Source: JAICJC01 sp963757605
GTDB taxonomy: Bacteria > Actinomycetota > Thermoleophilia > Gaiellales > JAICJC01
Assembly: GCA_963757605.1 (NCBI GenBank)
Contig: CAVWSF010000001.1
Span: 744,001 to 808,000 of the forward strand
Length of the DNA: 64,000 nt
Reading direction: 5' to 3'
This document shows, in pieces, positions 42,937 to 52,985 of the stretch (position 1 is its first letter; each line of letters begins with the position of its first letter). Under the pieces are notes generated by a model that saw only the letters and a program-made list of their open reading frames with translations, was not told the origin of the DNA and ran no database searches. A program made the position numbers and the translations under genes.

Positions 42937-44298
42937 ATGGGAACCGCGCCGCGGACGATGTTCGACAAGGTCTGGGCCGATCACGAGATCGGCGACGGGC
43001 TGCTGTACGTCGACCTGCACCTCGTCCACGAGGTGACGAGCGCCCAGGCATTCGAGGGTCTGCGCCTCGCGGGCCGGCGTGTGCGCCGCCCCGACCGCAC
43101 GCTCGCGACGGCCGACCACAACGTGGCGACCGGGCCCGGCGAGCCGGACGAGCTGTCGCGCTTGCAGCTCGAGGCGCTCGACCGAAACTGCGCGGAGTTC
43201 GGCGTCCGGCTCTACGCGCTCGGCCACCGCCGCCAGGGGGTCGTCCACGTGATCGGGCCGGAGCTCGGCGTCACCCAGCCCGGGATGACCATCGTGTGCG
43301 GCGACTCGCACACCTCGACGCACGGGGCGTTCGGCGCGCTCGCGTTCGGGATCGGCACGAGCGAGGTCGAGCACGTGCTCGCCACGCAGACCCTGCCGCA
43401 GCGCAGGCCGCGCACGATGCGGATCACCTACGCGGGGGCGCTCGGGCCGGGGTGCACCGCGAAGGACATGATCCTCGGGACGATCGGCCAGATCGGCACG
43501 GACGGCGCCGCGGGCCACGTGATCGAGTATGCCGGCGACGCGATCCGGGCCCTCTCGATGGAGGGCCGCATGACGATCGCCAACATGTCGATCGAGGCCG
43601 GCGGGCGGGCGGGGATGATGGCGCCCGACGACACGACGTTCGCCTACCTCGACGGCCGGCCGGGCGCGCCGGCGGACTTCGACGCCGCGATCGAGCGCTG
43701 GCGCGCGTACGCGACCGACGACGGCGCGGCGTTCGACCGCGAGGTGACCGTCGACCTGGCCGACGTGCCCCCCCAGGTCTCCTGGGGCACAAACCCGAGC
43801 CAGGTCGCCCCGATCACGGGCACCGTGCCGGAGCCGGCCGACGAGACCGACGAGCGGGCGCTTCAGTACATGGGCCTCGCGGCGGGGACGCCGCTTCGGG
43901 AGATCGCGGTCGACCGGGTCTTCCTGGGCTCGTGCACGAACGCGCGCATCGAGGACCTGCGGGCGGCGGCTGAGGTCGTGCGCGGGCGGCGGGTGTCCGA
44001 CACCGTGCGCGCGATGGTCGTCCCCGGATCGGCTCAAGTTAAAGCTCAGGCTGAGAGTGAGGGTTTGGACGCGATCTTCCGCGATGCGGGGTTCGAGTGG
44101 CGCGGCGCGGGCTGCTCGATGTGCCTCGGCATGAACCCCGACATCCTCCAGCCGGGCGAGCGGTGCGCCTCGACCTCGAACCGCAATTTCGAGGGCCGCC
44201 AGGGCGCCGGCGGGCGCACGCACCTCATGAGCCCGGCAATGGCGGCGGCCGCCGCGGTCACGGGCCGTCTGGCCGACGTCAGGGAGCTGGTGGCGTGA
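42937..44298 (+). CDS. leuC: 3-isopropylmalate dehydratase, large subunit
   Basis: 453-residue aconitase-family subunit, second step of leucine synthesis. The iron-sulfur cysteines are C334 in FLGSCTNARIEDLR and the pair in GAGCSMCLGMNPD (about 393/396). Other landmarks are TADHNV and GDSHTSTHGAFG. TAGAAT (42925-42930) is exactly six bases before the ATG, with no ribosome binding site, so it is probably leaderless. Overlaps leuD. Confidence 0.95.
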   Translation: MGTAPRTMFDKVWADHEIGDGLLYVDLHLVHEVTSAQAFEGLRLAGRRVRRPDRTLATADHNVATGPGEPDELSRLQLEALDRNCAEFGVRLYALGHRRQGVVHVIGPELGVTQPGMTIVCGDSHTSTHGAFGALAFGIGTSEVEHVLATQTLPQRRPRTMRITYAGALGPGCTAKDMILGTIGQIGTDGAAGHVIEYAGDAIRALSMEGRMTIANMSIEAGGRAGMMAPDDTTFAYLDGRPGAPADFDAAIERWRAYATDDGAAFDREVTVDLADVPPQVSWGTNPSQVAPITGTVPEPADETDERALQYMGLAAGTPLREIAVDRVFLGSCTNARIEDLRAAAEVVRGRRVSDTVRAMVVPGSAQVKAQAESEGLDAIFRDAGFEWRGAGCSMCLGMNPDILQPGERCASTSNRNFEGRQGAGGRTHLMSPAMAAAAAVTGRLADVRELVA

Positions 44299-44879
44299 GG
44301 GCCGTGCGGGTGGTGTCGGGGCCGGTCGCGGCGCTCGACCGGGCGTCGGTCGACACCGACCAGATCATCCCGAAGCAGTTCCTGAAGCGGATCGAGCGCA
44401 CCGGGTTCGGCGAGTTCCTCTTCCACGACTGGATGAAGGACCCGGCATTCCCGCTTCGGCGGCCCGAGTTCGCCTCCGCGCCGATCCTCGCCACCGGCCG
44501 CAACTTCGGCTGCGGCAGCTCGCGCGAGCACGCGGCGTGGGCGATCCAGGAGGTCGGGTTCCAGGCGGTCGTCGCCGAGAGCTTCGGCGACATCTTCCAG
44601 ACGAACGCCTCGAAGAACGGCCTGCTCATCGTGTCGCTGCCCAAGGCGGACGTGCGCGAGCTGCTCGACTCGGCGCCCGCCGAGGCGACGATCGACCTCG
44701 AGGCCCAGACGGTCGTTCTGCCGTCGGGGCGGACGGCCTCGTTCGACGTCGACCCCGGCATCCGCGATCGGCTTCTGAACGGGTGGGACGACATCGCGCT
44801 CACCGATCTGCGCGCCGCGGAGATCGACCGCTACGAGGCCGACCGCGAGCGCCCCGGCCCGAACGTCCTCGCCCTGTGA
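44295..44879 (+). CDS. leuD: 3-isopropylmalate dehydratase, small subunit
   Basis: 194-residue swivel domain that completes the isopropylmalate isomerase. Motifs DTDQIIPKQFLKR and the substrate loop GRNFGCGSSREHAAWA. The GTG start overlaps the leuC TGA (GTGA). leuCD is 20 kb from leuAB but on the same strand. Confidence 0.95.
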   Translation: MRAVRVVSGPVAALDRASVDTDQIIPKQFLKRIERTGFGEFLFHDWMKDPAFPLRRPEFASAPILATGRNFGCGSSREHAAWAIQEVGFQAVVAESFGDIFQTNASKNGLLIVSLPKADVRELLDSAPAEATIDLEAQTVVLPSGRTASFDVDPGIRDRLLNGWDDIALTDLRAAEIDRYEADRERPGPNVLAL

Positions 44880-44951
44880 GAACGGCCGCGGGACCGCCAC
44901 AAAACGGTTACGGTGGCCGAGTCGGGGTCTGACCCCGTACGATGCCGCCGC

Positions 44952-45827
44952 ATGGTGCTCACCGAGTTCACCCCCGACCAGCTCGAGGCCTTCGACCGTG
45001 ACGGCTTTCTGGTCATCGAGGAGGGCTTCATCTCCGGCGAGCAGGTCGAACGGATGCGCGAGCGGTTCGACGCGATCTACCGCGAGGAGTACGAGACCGG
45101 CATCCGCCCCGACGAGGTGAACTGGGTCGCCGGCCGCGACCCCGACGATCGCACCCGGCAGATCTGCAACGGCTGGAAGGCCGACAACGCGCTGGCCGGG
45201 CAGGTGCTCTCCGAGCGGACCGGCCGGCTCGCCTCCCAGCTGATGGGCTACGACGGCGTCCGCATCCTCCAGGACAACTGCATCTGGAAGCCGCCCGGCG
45301 TGAAGGCGCTCGGCATGCACCAGGACGGCGCCTACCTCGACTACCTCGACCCCGCCGAGATGATCACCTGCTGGATCGCGCTCGACGACACCTCGGCCGA
45401 GGCCGGCACGATCTCCTTCGTCCCCGGGTCGCACCTCTGGCCGGTGAGCGGGAAGAACCGCGGCGAGTTCCACGCCCCGCCCGACTGGCTCGCGCCCGCC
45501 CGGCGCGCCAACCCGGCCGGCGAGGACGCCGAGCTCGAGCTGGCGCCCGTCGTCGTCCGCGCCGGCGGCGCCTCGTTCCACCATCACAACACCTTCCACG
45601 GCTCCGGCCCGAACACCGCCGCGACCACGCACCGGCGCGCGCTCATCTCGCACCTGCTGCCGGCCCACGCCCGCTTCTCGGGCCGCGGCGTCGACCTCGC
45701 CTACTCGCGCTACCGCAAGCGCGACACCGACGAGATGGACGAGTCGTTCTTCCCGGTGGTGTGGGAGGCCGGCGGCGGCCGGTCGGCATGGCTGGACGAG
45801 CTCACCGCGGTGGCCGCGTCCTCATGA
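44952..45827 (+). CDS. PhyH-type Fe(II)/2-oxoglutarate dioxygenase
   Basis: 291-residue phytanoyl-CoA-dioxygenase-family protein. The iron ligands are His and Asp in GMHQDGAYLDY and a distal His in HHHNTFHGSGPN; a downstream Arg binds 2-oxoglutarate. Substrate unknown. An earlier in-frame start exists, but TACGAT (44938-44943) eight bases before ATG 44952 and the homology start favour the latter. A 13-base palindrome GGGGTCTGACCCC lies just upstream. Overlaps pntAA by four bases. Confidence 0.85.
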   Translation: MVLTEFTPDQLEAFDRDGFLVIEEGFISGEQVERMRERFDAIYREEYETGIRPDEVNWVAGRDPDDRTRQICNGWKADNALAGQVLSERTGRLASQLMGYDGVRILQDNCIWKPPGVKALGMHQDGAYLDYLDPAEMITCWIALDDTSAEAGTISFVPGSHLWPVSGKNRGEFHAPPDWLAPARRANPAGEDAELELAPVVVRAGGASFHHHNTFHGSGPNTAATTHRRALISHLLPAHARFSGRGVDLAYSRYRKRDTDEMDESFFPVVWEAGGGRSAWLDELTAVAASS

Positions 45828-46957
45828 TCGTCGGCGTCCCGGTCGAGCACGCCCCCGGCGAGCGCCGCGTCGCGCTGACGCCGGATGCGGTGGGCCGGCT
45901 CGCGCCGAAGGACCTGAGCGTGCTCGTCGAGCCGGGGGCCGGCGTGGGCGCGTCGCTCCCCGACGACGCCTATCGCGAGGCCGGCGCCGAGATCGCCTCG
46001 GGCGCCGACGACCTCCACGCGCGCGCCGACATCGTCGTGCGCATCGGCCGCGTGGAGGCCGGCGAGGTGGCGGCGCTGCGGTCCGGCACGGTGCTGATCG
46101 GCTACCTGCGCCCGCTGGGCGACCCGGAGCTCGTTCAGGCGCTCGCGAGCGCCGGCGTCACCGCCTTCTCGATGGAGGCGGTCCCGCGCGTCACGCGCGC
46201 CCAGCGGATGGACTCGCTCTCGTCCCAGGCCACCGTCGGCGGCTATCGCGCGGTCATCCTGGCGGCCGAGGCGCTGCCGAAGTTCTTCCCGATGCTGATG
46301 ACCGCGGCGGGTACCGTTCCGCCGGCCAAGGTGCTCGTGCTCGGCGCCGGCGTCGCCGGCCTCCAGGCGATCGCAACCGCCCGCCGCCTGGGCGCCGTCG
46401 TCTCGGCGTTCGACACCCGGCCGGCCGTGAAGGAGCAGGTGCTGAGCCTCGGCGCGACGTTCGTCGAGCTCGAGATGGAGGTCGGCGAGACGGCGCAGGA
46501 CGCGCGCGGCTATGCCACCGTCCTCTCCGAGAGCCAGCTCGTGGAGCAGCAGCGGATGCTCGAGCGGCACGTCTCCGACTCCGACGTCGTGATCACGACC
46601 GCGGCCGTGCCCGGCCAGCCGGCGCCGAAGCTCATCCCCGGGCACGCGGTCGAGGCCATGCGCACCGGGTCGGTCATCGTCGACCTGGCCGCCGAGACCG
46701 GCGGCAACTGCGAGCTCACCGAGCCCGGCGAGGTTGTGCAGCGCCACGGCGTCACGCTGATCGGCACCCTCAACCTGCCCGCCGGCATGCCGCTTCACGC
46801 CAGCCAGATGTACGCCCGCAACATCCAGGCGGTGCTCGAGCACCTGGCCGTCGACGGCGCCGTGACGCTCGACTTCGAGGACGAGATCACCGCCGACGCC
46901 GTCGTCACGCACGAGGGCCGCGTGACGAGCCGACTTCTCCAGGGAGCGACCGCGTGA
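45824..46957 (+). CDS. pntAA: NAD(P) transhydrogenase, soluble NAD-binding subunit
   Basis: 377-residue domain I. N-terminal GERRVALTPDAVGRL and the NAD-binding VLVLGAGVAGLQAIATARRLGA. The mobile loop region RMDSLSSQATVGGYRAV contacts domain III. It couples hydride transfer to proton translocation with PntAB/B to make NADPH. The ATG overlaps the PhyH stop and the end overlaps pntAB. Confidence 0.95.
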   Translation: MIVGVPVEHAPGERRVALTPDAVGRLAPKDLSVLVEPGAGVGASLPDDAYREAGAEIASGADDLHARADIVVRIGRVEAGEVAALRSGTVLIGYLRPLGDPELVQALASAGVTAFSMEAVPRVTRAQRMDSLSSQATVGGYRAVILAAEALPKFFPMLMTAAGTVPPAKVLVLGAGVAGLQAIATARRLGAVVSAFDTRPAVKEQVLSLGATFVELEMEVGETAQDARGYATVLSESQLVEQQRMLERHVSDSDVVITTAAVPGQPAPKLIPGHAVEAMRTGSVIVDLAAETGGNCELTEPGEVVQRHGVTLIGTLNLPAGMPLHASQMYARNIQAVLEHLAVDGAVTLDFEDEITADAVVTHEGRVTSRLLQGATA

Positions 46958-47259
46958 ACGAGAGCCTGCTGATCGAGGTGACCATCTTCGTCCTGTCCGC
47001 CTTCGTCGGGATCGAGCTCATCTCCAAGGTGCCGACGACGCTGCACACCCCGCTCATGAGCGGCACGAACGCCATCCACGGCGTCGTGATCGTCGGCGCA
47101 ATCCTCGTCGCCGGCTCCGATCAGGGCACCGTGACGACCGTGCTCGGCACGATCGCCGTGGCGTTCGGCGCGTCGAACGTCGTCGGCGGATTCCTGGTCA
47201 CCGACCGCATGCTGCACATGTTCCGGCGCAAGCCTGGAGAGGGCTCGAAGGATGCATAA
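46954..47259 (+). CDS. pntAB: NAD(P) transhydrogenase, small membrane subunit
   Basis: 101-residue membrane part with about three helices (LLIEVTIFVLSAFVGIELI, AIHGVVIVGAILVAG, TVLGTIAVAFGASNVVGGFL). The split alpha subunit is the arrangement seen in many actinobacteria and alphaproteobacteria. GTG start overlapping pntAA; overlaps pntB by eight bases. Confidence 0.94.
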   Translation: MNESLLIEVTIFVLSAFVGIELISKVPTTLHTPLMSGTNAIHGVVIVGAILVAGSDQGTVTTVLGTIAVAFGASNVVGGFLVTDRMLHMFRRKPGEGSKDA

Positions 47260-48646
47260 GGTCGACGTGATCGGCGCCGCGTATCTCGTCGCGGCGTCGC
47301 TCTTCATCATCGGCCTGAAGCGGCTGTCCTCGCCGCGCACGGCCCGGTCGGGGAACCAGGTTGCGGCGGTCGGCATGGCGATCGCCATAGGGGCGGTGCT
47401 CTTCGACGACCGGGTCGTGACCTACCAGTGGATCATCCTCGGCGCCATCGTCGGCGGCGTCGGCGGAGCGGTCGGCGCCCGGCGGGTGAAGATGACCGCG
47501 ATGCCGCAGATGGTCGCGCTCTTCAACGGCTTCGGCGGCGGCGCCGCGGCCCTGGTCGCACTCGCGGACTATCACGACACGGTCGGCCTGCCCGGCCACG
47601 TCGAGACCAAGATCATCATCTCGATCCTCTTCTCGGCGGTCGTCGGGTCGGTGAGCTTCGCCGGCTCGATGATCGCCTTCGGAAAGCTCCAGGACGTCGT
47701 GACGGGGAACCCCGTGACCGTGCCCGGGCAGAGGATCGTGACGGCGACCATCTTCGCCGGCATCCTCGCCGGGTGCGCGTTCCTCGCCACGGGGCACGAG
47801 AGCCAGGCGCTCCTCGTCGCCATCCTGATCGTGTCGCTCATCCTCGGCGTCCAGATGGTGATGGCGATCGGCGGCGCCGACATGCCCGTGGTGATCTCGC
47901 TCCTGAACGCGTTCACGGGTCTGGCAACGGCCTCGACGGGGTTCGTCCTGTCGAACAACGTGCTCATCATCGCGGGCACCCTGGTTGGCGCGTCGGGCAG
48001 CCTGCTTACGCAGATGATGGGCAAGGCGATGAACCGGTCGCTCGCCAACATGGTGTTCGGCGCGTTCGGGACGGCGGGCAGCGTCGCCCTTGCCGACGGC
48101 GCCGTCGGCGACCGCACCGTCCGCTCCGCGAGCGCCGACGACATCGCGATCATGCTGGCCTACGCCCGTCGCGTCGTCATCGTCCCGGGCTACGGCCTCG
48201 CCGTCGCCCAGGCCCAGCACAACGTCCGCGAGCTGGGCGACCTGCTCGAGAACAAGGGTGTGGACGTCCGCTACGCGATCCATCCCGTCGCGGGCCGCAT
48301 GCCGGGCCACATGAACGTCCTCCTGGCGGAGGCCGACGTGCCGTACACCCAGCTCTACGAGATGGACGACATCAACGGCGAGTTCCCGCGCACCGACGTC
48401 TCGCTCGTGATCGGCGCCAACGACGTCGTGAACCCGGCCGCCAAGAACACCCCGGGGAGCGCGATCTACGGCATGCCGATCCTGAACGTGGACGAGTCGT
48501 CGGCGATCGTGGTGCTCAAGCGCTCGATGAACACGGGCTTCGCCGGCATCGAGAACGAGCTCTTCTACGACCCCAAGACGACGATGCTCTTCGGGGACGC
48601 CAAGGACTCGGTGATCGGCCTCACCGCCGCCGTCAAGGCGGTGTGA
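47252..48646 (+). CDS. pntB: NAD(P) transhydrogenase, beta subunit
   Basis: 464 residues: an N-terminal membrane domain with about nine helices (to about 270) and the C-terminal NADPH-binding domain III with VIVPGYGLAVAQAQHNVREL, GRMPGHMNVLLAEA and GANDVVNPAAKNTPGSAIYG. Completes the proton-translocating transhydrogenase. Confidence 0.96.
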   Translation: MHKVDVIGAAYLVAASLFIIGLKRLSSPRTARSGNQVAAVGMAIAIGAVLFDDRVVTYQWIILGAIVGGVGGAVGARRVKMTAMPQMVALFNGFGGGAAALVALADYHDTVGLPGHVETKIIISILFSAVVGSVSFAGSMIAFGKLQDVVTGNPVTVPGQRIVTATIFAGILAGCAFLATGHESQALLVAILIVSLILGVQMVMAIGGADMPVVISLLNAFTGLATASTGFVLSNNVLIIAGTLVGASGSLLTQMMGKAMNRSLANMVFGAFGTAGSVALADGAVGDRTVRSASADDIAIMLAYARRVVIVPGYGLAVAQAQHNVRELGDLLENKGVDVRYAIHPVAGRMPGHMNVLLAEADVPYTQLYEMDDINGEFPRTDVSLVIGANDVVNPAAKNTPGSAIYGMPILNVDESSAIVVLKRSMNTGFAGIENELFYDPKTTMLFGDAKDSVIGLTAAVKAV

Positions 48647-48682
48647 GGCCGGGCGCGGCGCGCCCGGCCTCAGACGGCGTCG

Positions 48683-49123
48683 CTACCCGCTGCTGGTCGA
48701 CGTGCTGAAGCGGCCGCCCATCTCGTAGGCGCCGTAGGCGGCGACGAGGGCACCGATCAGCGAGACCCAGATGCCGATCGCGGTGTCGCTGTGATGGTCG
48801 ATGAACTTCAGCACGACCATGAGGGCCGTGAACGCGCACACCGCCAGCATCGCCATGGGCAGCGGGAACGGAAGCTCCGGCGGGTTCGGGATGAACATCA
48901 GGACGACGCCCACGAGCATCACGAGCGAGCCCAGCACCGCCAGCTTGCCGACCGAGCCGGTGTCCCACGCGCTCGCGCTGGCGCTCACCGAGAACTTGTT
49001 GCCGAGCCCGACGTCGACCGAGGCGCTGAACGAGTACCAGTCGAGCAGCAGTGTCCCGACCAGCGTCACAATCGTCCCACCGACCACGATCCACATGCTG
49101 CGCGTGACGTTGGACATGTCCAT
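48683..49123 (-). CDS. Four-helix membrane protein, unknown function
   Basis: 146 residues with about four transmembrane helices (WIVVGGTIVTLVGTLLLDW, LAVLGSLVMLVGVVLMFIP, MAMLAVCAFTALMVVLKFI, IWVSLIGALVAAYGAYEMG) and a Ser/Thr-rich C-terminus. No family recognised. I use the ATG at 49123, seven bases after AAGGAG; a GTG six bases upstream is possible. Convergent with pntB. Confidence 0.75.
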   Translation of the reverse strand: MDMSNVTRSMWIVVGGTIVTLVGTLLLDWYSFSASVDVGLGNKFSVSASASAWDTGSVGKLAVLGSLVMLVGVVLMFIPNPPELPFPLPMAMLAVCAFTALMVVLKFIDHHSDTAIGIWVSLIGALVAAYGAYEMGGRFSTSTSSG

Positions 49124-49205
49124 GCACACACTCCTTGCCTGATGAATTATGAGGACGGCCGGTGATTCGCCGTCCTACCGCCGATTCCTTGCGATCGTAC
49201 CTGCC

Positions 49206-50270
49206 TCAGAGCCGCTCGACGAGCGCTGTGACGAGCGACGTGCGCTCCTCGAGCGACTCGAGCGACACCCGCTCGTCGACCGCGTGGGCGCCTGAGCCGG
49301 TGGGGCCGAGGCCGTCGATGACCGGCGTCCCCACGGCGGCCGCGAAGTTGCCGTCCGAGCCGCCGGGCGAGGCGTTCTCGGAGAGCGCGATTCCGAGGTC
49401 GGCGGCGATCTTGATCGTGCGGGCCGCCAGCGCAGCGCCGTCGGCCGACTGGGCCATCGGCGGGCGCGTGACCGCGCCGCTCACGTCGATCACCGAGCCG
49501 TCGAGACGCGGGACGAGCCCGTAGATCGCCGCCTCCAGCCGGGCCTGCGCGTCGGCCGTCCAGGCCCGGGCGTCGATCCGAGCCCACGCCTCGGCGGCCA
49601 CGACGTTGTCGCCGGTCCCGCCGCCCACCTGGCCGACGTTCGTGCGCACGCCGGCGGCCTCGTCGGCCAGGGCGTGCACCGCCGCCACCTGGTGGGCCAG
49701 CTCCTCGATGGCCGAGACGCCCGCCCGCCAGCCGTTTCCGGCATGGGCCGCCCGGCCGCGGATGTGAAGCTGGTAGCGGGCGAGACCCGACCGGGAGGTG
49801 GTGATCGTGCCGTCGCGCACCGGCGGCTCCAGCACGAGCACGACCCGCGCCTCGCGCGCCAGCGCCTCGACGACCGGGCGGCCGCTCGGGCTCCCGATCT
49901 CCTCGTCGGCGGTGACGAGCACGCACACCGGCCCCGCCGGCGTCCCGGCCCGCCGGACCGCCTCGATCGCCGTCACGATCCCGGCCTTCATATCGAGCGC
50001 GCCCGGCCCGTGCGCGAACCCGCCGTCGACCCGGAAGGGCATCTGCATGAGCGTCCCCGTCGGCCAGACGGTGTCCATGTGCGCGGCGAGGACGAGCGGC
50101 GGGCCGCCGTCGCCGTAGCGGGCGAGCAGGTGCCGGCCGCGGAACTCGACCCGGCCGCCGAGCGACTCGAGCTCGGCGGCGATGAAGTGGCCGATGTGCG
50201 ACAGGCGCTCGTCGTCGGAGGTGGGGCTCTCGAGCTCGACAAGCCTGTGCAGCAGCTCGAGGGCGGTCAT
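49206..50270 (-). CDS. M20-family metallopeptidase
   Basis: 354-residue zinc amidohydrolase of the ArgE/DapE/carboxypeptidase G2 group. Metal ligands: HMDTVW (His, Asp), LDMKAG (bridging Asp), TADEEIGSP (catalytic and ligand Glu) and the final GAHAVDE. The central dimerisation domain is present (YQLHIRGRAAHAGN). TACACT ends seven bases before the ATG at 50270, the same spacing as other leaderless genes, so I reject the longer start at 50312. Confidence 0.88.
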   Translation of the reverse strand: MTALELLHRLVELESPTSDDERLSHIGHFIAAELESLGGRVEFRGRHLLARYGDGGPPLVLAAHMDTVWPTGTLMQMPFRVDGGFAHGPGALDMKAGIVTAIEAVRRAGTPAGPVCVLVTADEEIGSPSGRPVVEALAREARVVLVLEPPVRDGTITTSRSGLARYQLHIRGRAAHAGNGWRAGVSAIEELAHQVAAVHALADEAAGVRTNVGQVGGGTGDNVVAAEAWARIDARAWTADAQARLEAAIYGLVPRLDGSVIDVSGAVTRPPMAQSADGAALAARTIKIAADLGIALSENASPGGSDGNFAAAVGTPVIDGLGPTGSGAHAVDERVSLESLEERTSLVTALVERL

Positions 50271-50289
50271 GGGCGCGAGTGTATCCGGG

Positions 50290-52980
50290 TCACGATTCGC
50301 GCAGCGCGACAAGGTCCGCGAGCTCCTCGTCGCCGAGCTCCGAGAGCGCCGACTCGACGCCGCGGTCGACGATCCGCGCCGCCAGGTCGCGCTTGCCGGA
50401 GATGAGCTCGTCGATCCGCTCCTCGATCGTCCCCGCGCAGACCATCTTGTGCACCTGGACGACGCGGGTCTGGCCGATCCGGTGGGCGCGGTCGGACGCC
50501 TGGTCCTCGACCGCGGGGTTCCACCAGCGGTCGAAGTGGAAGACGTGGTTCGCCGCCGTCAGGTTGAGGCCGAGCCCGCCGGCCCGAAGCGACATCACGA
50601 GCACCCGCGGATCGCCGTTCGGCTCCTGGAACCGGTCGACGATGTGCTCGCGCTCGGTGCGCGGGGTGGAGCCGTCGAGGTAGAGCCGCTCCACCTCGAG
50701 CTCCCGCTCGACGTGGCCGGAGAGCAGGCCGCCCATCACCGCGTACTGGGTGAAGACGAGCGCGGAGTCGCCCTCGGCCAGCGCCTCGGAGAGCATCTCG
50801 GTGAGGCGGTCGAGCTTCCCCGAGCGCCCGGTCAGCGTGCCCGGCTTCCCCAGCGCGTGCAGGGGGTGGTTGCAGACCTGCTTCAGGCGGGTGATGAGGG
50901 CCAGAACGTGGCCGCGCCGCTCGATCCCGGCGGCGCCGCGCACGTCGGCCATCATCGCGTCGATCGTGGCCTGGTAGAGCGCCGCCTGCTCGACGGTGAG
51001 CGTGCAGAACTCCGTCGAGTCCTGCCGCGGCGGCAGGTCGGGGAGCACGTCCGGGTCGACCTTCCGCCGCCGCAGCAGAAAGGGGCGCGTCATCCGCACC
51101 AGCGCCTCCTCGGCCTCCGGCTCGGCCCGGCGCTCGATCGGGCTTGCGATCAGGCGGCGAAAGCCGGTGCGCGTCCCCAGGAGGCCGGGATTCAGGATGT
51201 GCATGATCGACCACAGGTCGTCGAGCCGGTTCTCGACGGGCGTCCCCGTGAGCGCCACGCGATGGCCGGCCTCGACCTGGCGGGCGGTCTGGGCGGCGTG
51301 CGTGAGCGGGTTCTTCACCGCCTGCGCCTCGTCGAGGACCAGCACGCGCCAGCTCTCCTCGGTGAAGATGCGGCGGTCGCGCGGCAGGAGCGCGTACGAC
51401 GTGAGCACGACGTCCCACTCCTCGAGCTCGTCCGCGTCGCGGGTGCGATCCGGGCCATGGTGGATGTGGACCGTGAGCTCGGGCGCGAACCGGCGCAGCT
51501 CCCGCTGCCAGTTCCCGAGCACCGACGTCGGGCACACGATCAGCGCCGGGCGCTCGATGCCGTCGCTTCGGTCGAGCAGGTACGCGATCACCTGCACGGT
51601 CTTGCCGAGGCCCATGTCGTCGGCCAGGAGCGCGCCCAGGCCCATCTCGCGCGTGCGCGCGAGCCAGCCCAGCCCGACCTTCTGGTACGGGCGCAGTTCG
51701 CCCTGGAACACGCCCGGCGGCTCGGTCGGTGCGAGCAGCTCGGGCGCGCGCAGCCGCCCCACCAGCTGCTCGAGCTCGCCGTGCGGGTCGCCCACGTCCA
51801 CCGCCAGCCCGCGCACCTCGTACCGCCCCGCCAGCGCGGCGCCGAGCGCGGTCATCGCCGGCATCGACGCCCCGTGCAGCGCGATCGCGGCGAGCGCCTT
51901 GGCGCGCGCCAGCGCCCGGCCCTTGAGCGCCCGCCATTCGCCGCCGACCCGCACCAGCGGCTGGGTCGCGGCCGCGAGCGCCTGGAACTCCTCCTGGCTG
52001 ATCTCCTTCCCGCCGAGCGAGGCGCGCAGGTCGTAGCGGACGACGCCGCCGAGCGAGAGCGCGCCGGGCGCCAGCTCGAGGTGGGCCTCGTCGTACTCGA
52101 GGTCCTGCTCCTCGACCAGCTCCGGCGGGAGCTCGACCTTGGCGCCGGCGAACTCGAGCGCCGAGGTGGCCAGCCTGAGCTCCACCACGCCCTGATGGCC
52201 AAGCGTCACCTGCCCGTCGGCCGCGCGCGCCAGCGGGGCGAAGATCCGCGCCGCCCTGCGCAGGATCGCCGGGTCGGCGGGATCGACGTGGAGCGGCCAG
52301 CCGGCGTCGGCGTCGGGCGCGGCCTCGAGCCGCAGCCGCAGCGGCTCGAGCGTGTCGTGCAGGCGCACGAGCGGCGGAGCCAGTCCGAGGTCGGGCGCGA
52401 CGGCGCGAAGCAGCGGCTGGAGCATCCCCAGGTCGACGATGTCGCCGTGGGCCTCCGGCGTGCGCAGGATGCGCGGGTCGCGCACCGCCGCCGAGAGGGC
52501 ACGCATGGCGGCGTCGACGAACCCGGCGAGGGCGTCGGCGGCGCTCGGAGGGTTGGCCTCTCCCTCCTCGTCGCGGACGACGACCGCATGCCCGGCGGCG
52601 GGGAAGGCGGCCGAGAAGCGGGACAGGTCGGGCACGGCTCCCCCGCCCAGGACGGCCTGCTCGACGACCCGGGCGGCCAGCCGCCACGCGCGCACCGACG
52701 CGCTCGTGGGGCCGTCGCGCTCGGTCAGGAGGTGCGCGATCGCCGGCAGCATCTCGAGACAGCGCATCTCGACGATGCGGTGGCTCTCCCCCACCGCGAT
52801 CGTCTGCGAGAGCCGGCGCACCGTGTCGGGCAGCCCCGCCTCGCCCATGAGGTCGGCCCATCCGCCGGGCGTGAGCGGCGTCATCGAGTAGTAGCCGAGC
52901 AGCGGCTCCTCGACGCCCCGGGGGACGAACGCGAGCTCCAGCGGCGCCCGCCGGGTCATTGAGGTCGAGGGGAGGGACAA
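50290..52980 (-). CDS. SNF2-family helicase-like DNA translocase
   Basis: 896 residues. An N-terminal helicase-associated region (about 1-420) is followed by two RecA-like lobes: motif I DDMGLGKTVQVIAYLL, motif II DEAQ, motif III LTGTPVENRLDDLWS, and in the second lobe SLRAGGLGLNLTAANHV and DRAHRIGQTRVVQVHK. It is the RapA/HepA-like bacterial type, possibly in transcription recycling or repair. A TTG at 52980 lies exactly six bases after TAGGTT, so I use it; ATG 52959 is the alternative. Confidence 0.88.
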   Translation of the reverse strand: MSLPSTSMTRRAPLELAFVPRGVEEPLLGYYSMTPLTPGGWADLMGEAGLPDTVRRLSQTIAVGESHRIVEMRCLEMLPAIAHLLTERDGPTSASVRAWRLAARVVEQAVLGGGAVPDLSRFSAAFPAAGHAVVVRDEEGEANPPSAADALAGFVDAAMRALSAAVRDPRILRTPEAHGDIVDLGMLQPLLRAVAPDLGLAPPLVRLHDTLEPLRLRLEAAPDADAGWPLHVDPADPAILRRAARIFAPLARAADGQVTLGHQGVVELRLATSALEFAGAKVELPPELVEEQDLEYDEAHLELAPGALSLGGVVRYDLRASLGGKEISQEEFQALAAATQPLVRVGGEWRALKGRALARAKALAAIALHGASMPAMTALGAALAGRYEVRGLAVDVGDPHGELEQLVGRLRAPELLAPTEPPGVFQGELRPYQKVGLGWLARTREMGLGALLADDMGLGKTVQVIAYLLDRSDGIERPALIVCPTSVLGNWQRELRRFAPELTVHIHHGPDRTRDADELEEWDVVLTSYALLPRDRRIFTEESWRVLVLDEAQAVKNPLTHAAQTARQVEAGHRVALTGTPVENRLDDLWSIMHILNPGLLGTRTGFRRLIASPIERRAEPEAEEALVRMTRPFLLRRRKVDPDVLPDLPPRQDSTEFCTLTVEQAALYQATIDAMMADVRGAAGIERRGHVLALITRLKQVCNHPLHALGKPGTLTGRSGKLDRLTEMLSEALAEGDSALVFTQYAVMGGLLSGHVERELEVERLYLDGSTPRTEREHIVDRFQEPNGDPRVLVMSLRAGGLGLNLTAANHVFHFDRWWNPAVEDQASDRAHRIGQTRVVQVHKMVCAGTIEERIDELISGKRDLAARIVDRGVESALSELGDEELADLVALRES

Positions 52981-52985
52981 ACTTG

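Noticed and set aside
44924..44943. GGGGTCTGACCCC as a specific operator of the PhyH/pnt operon
   Set aside because: A near-identical palindrome lies before potB (11890-11900), and such sequences are common dispersed palindromes in high-GC bacteria; no specific role can be supported.
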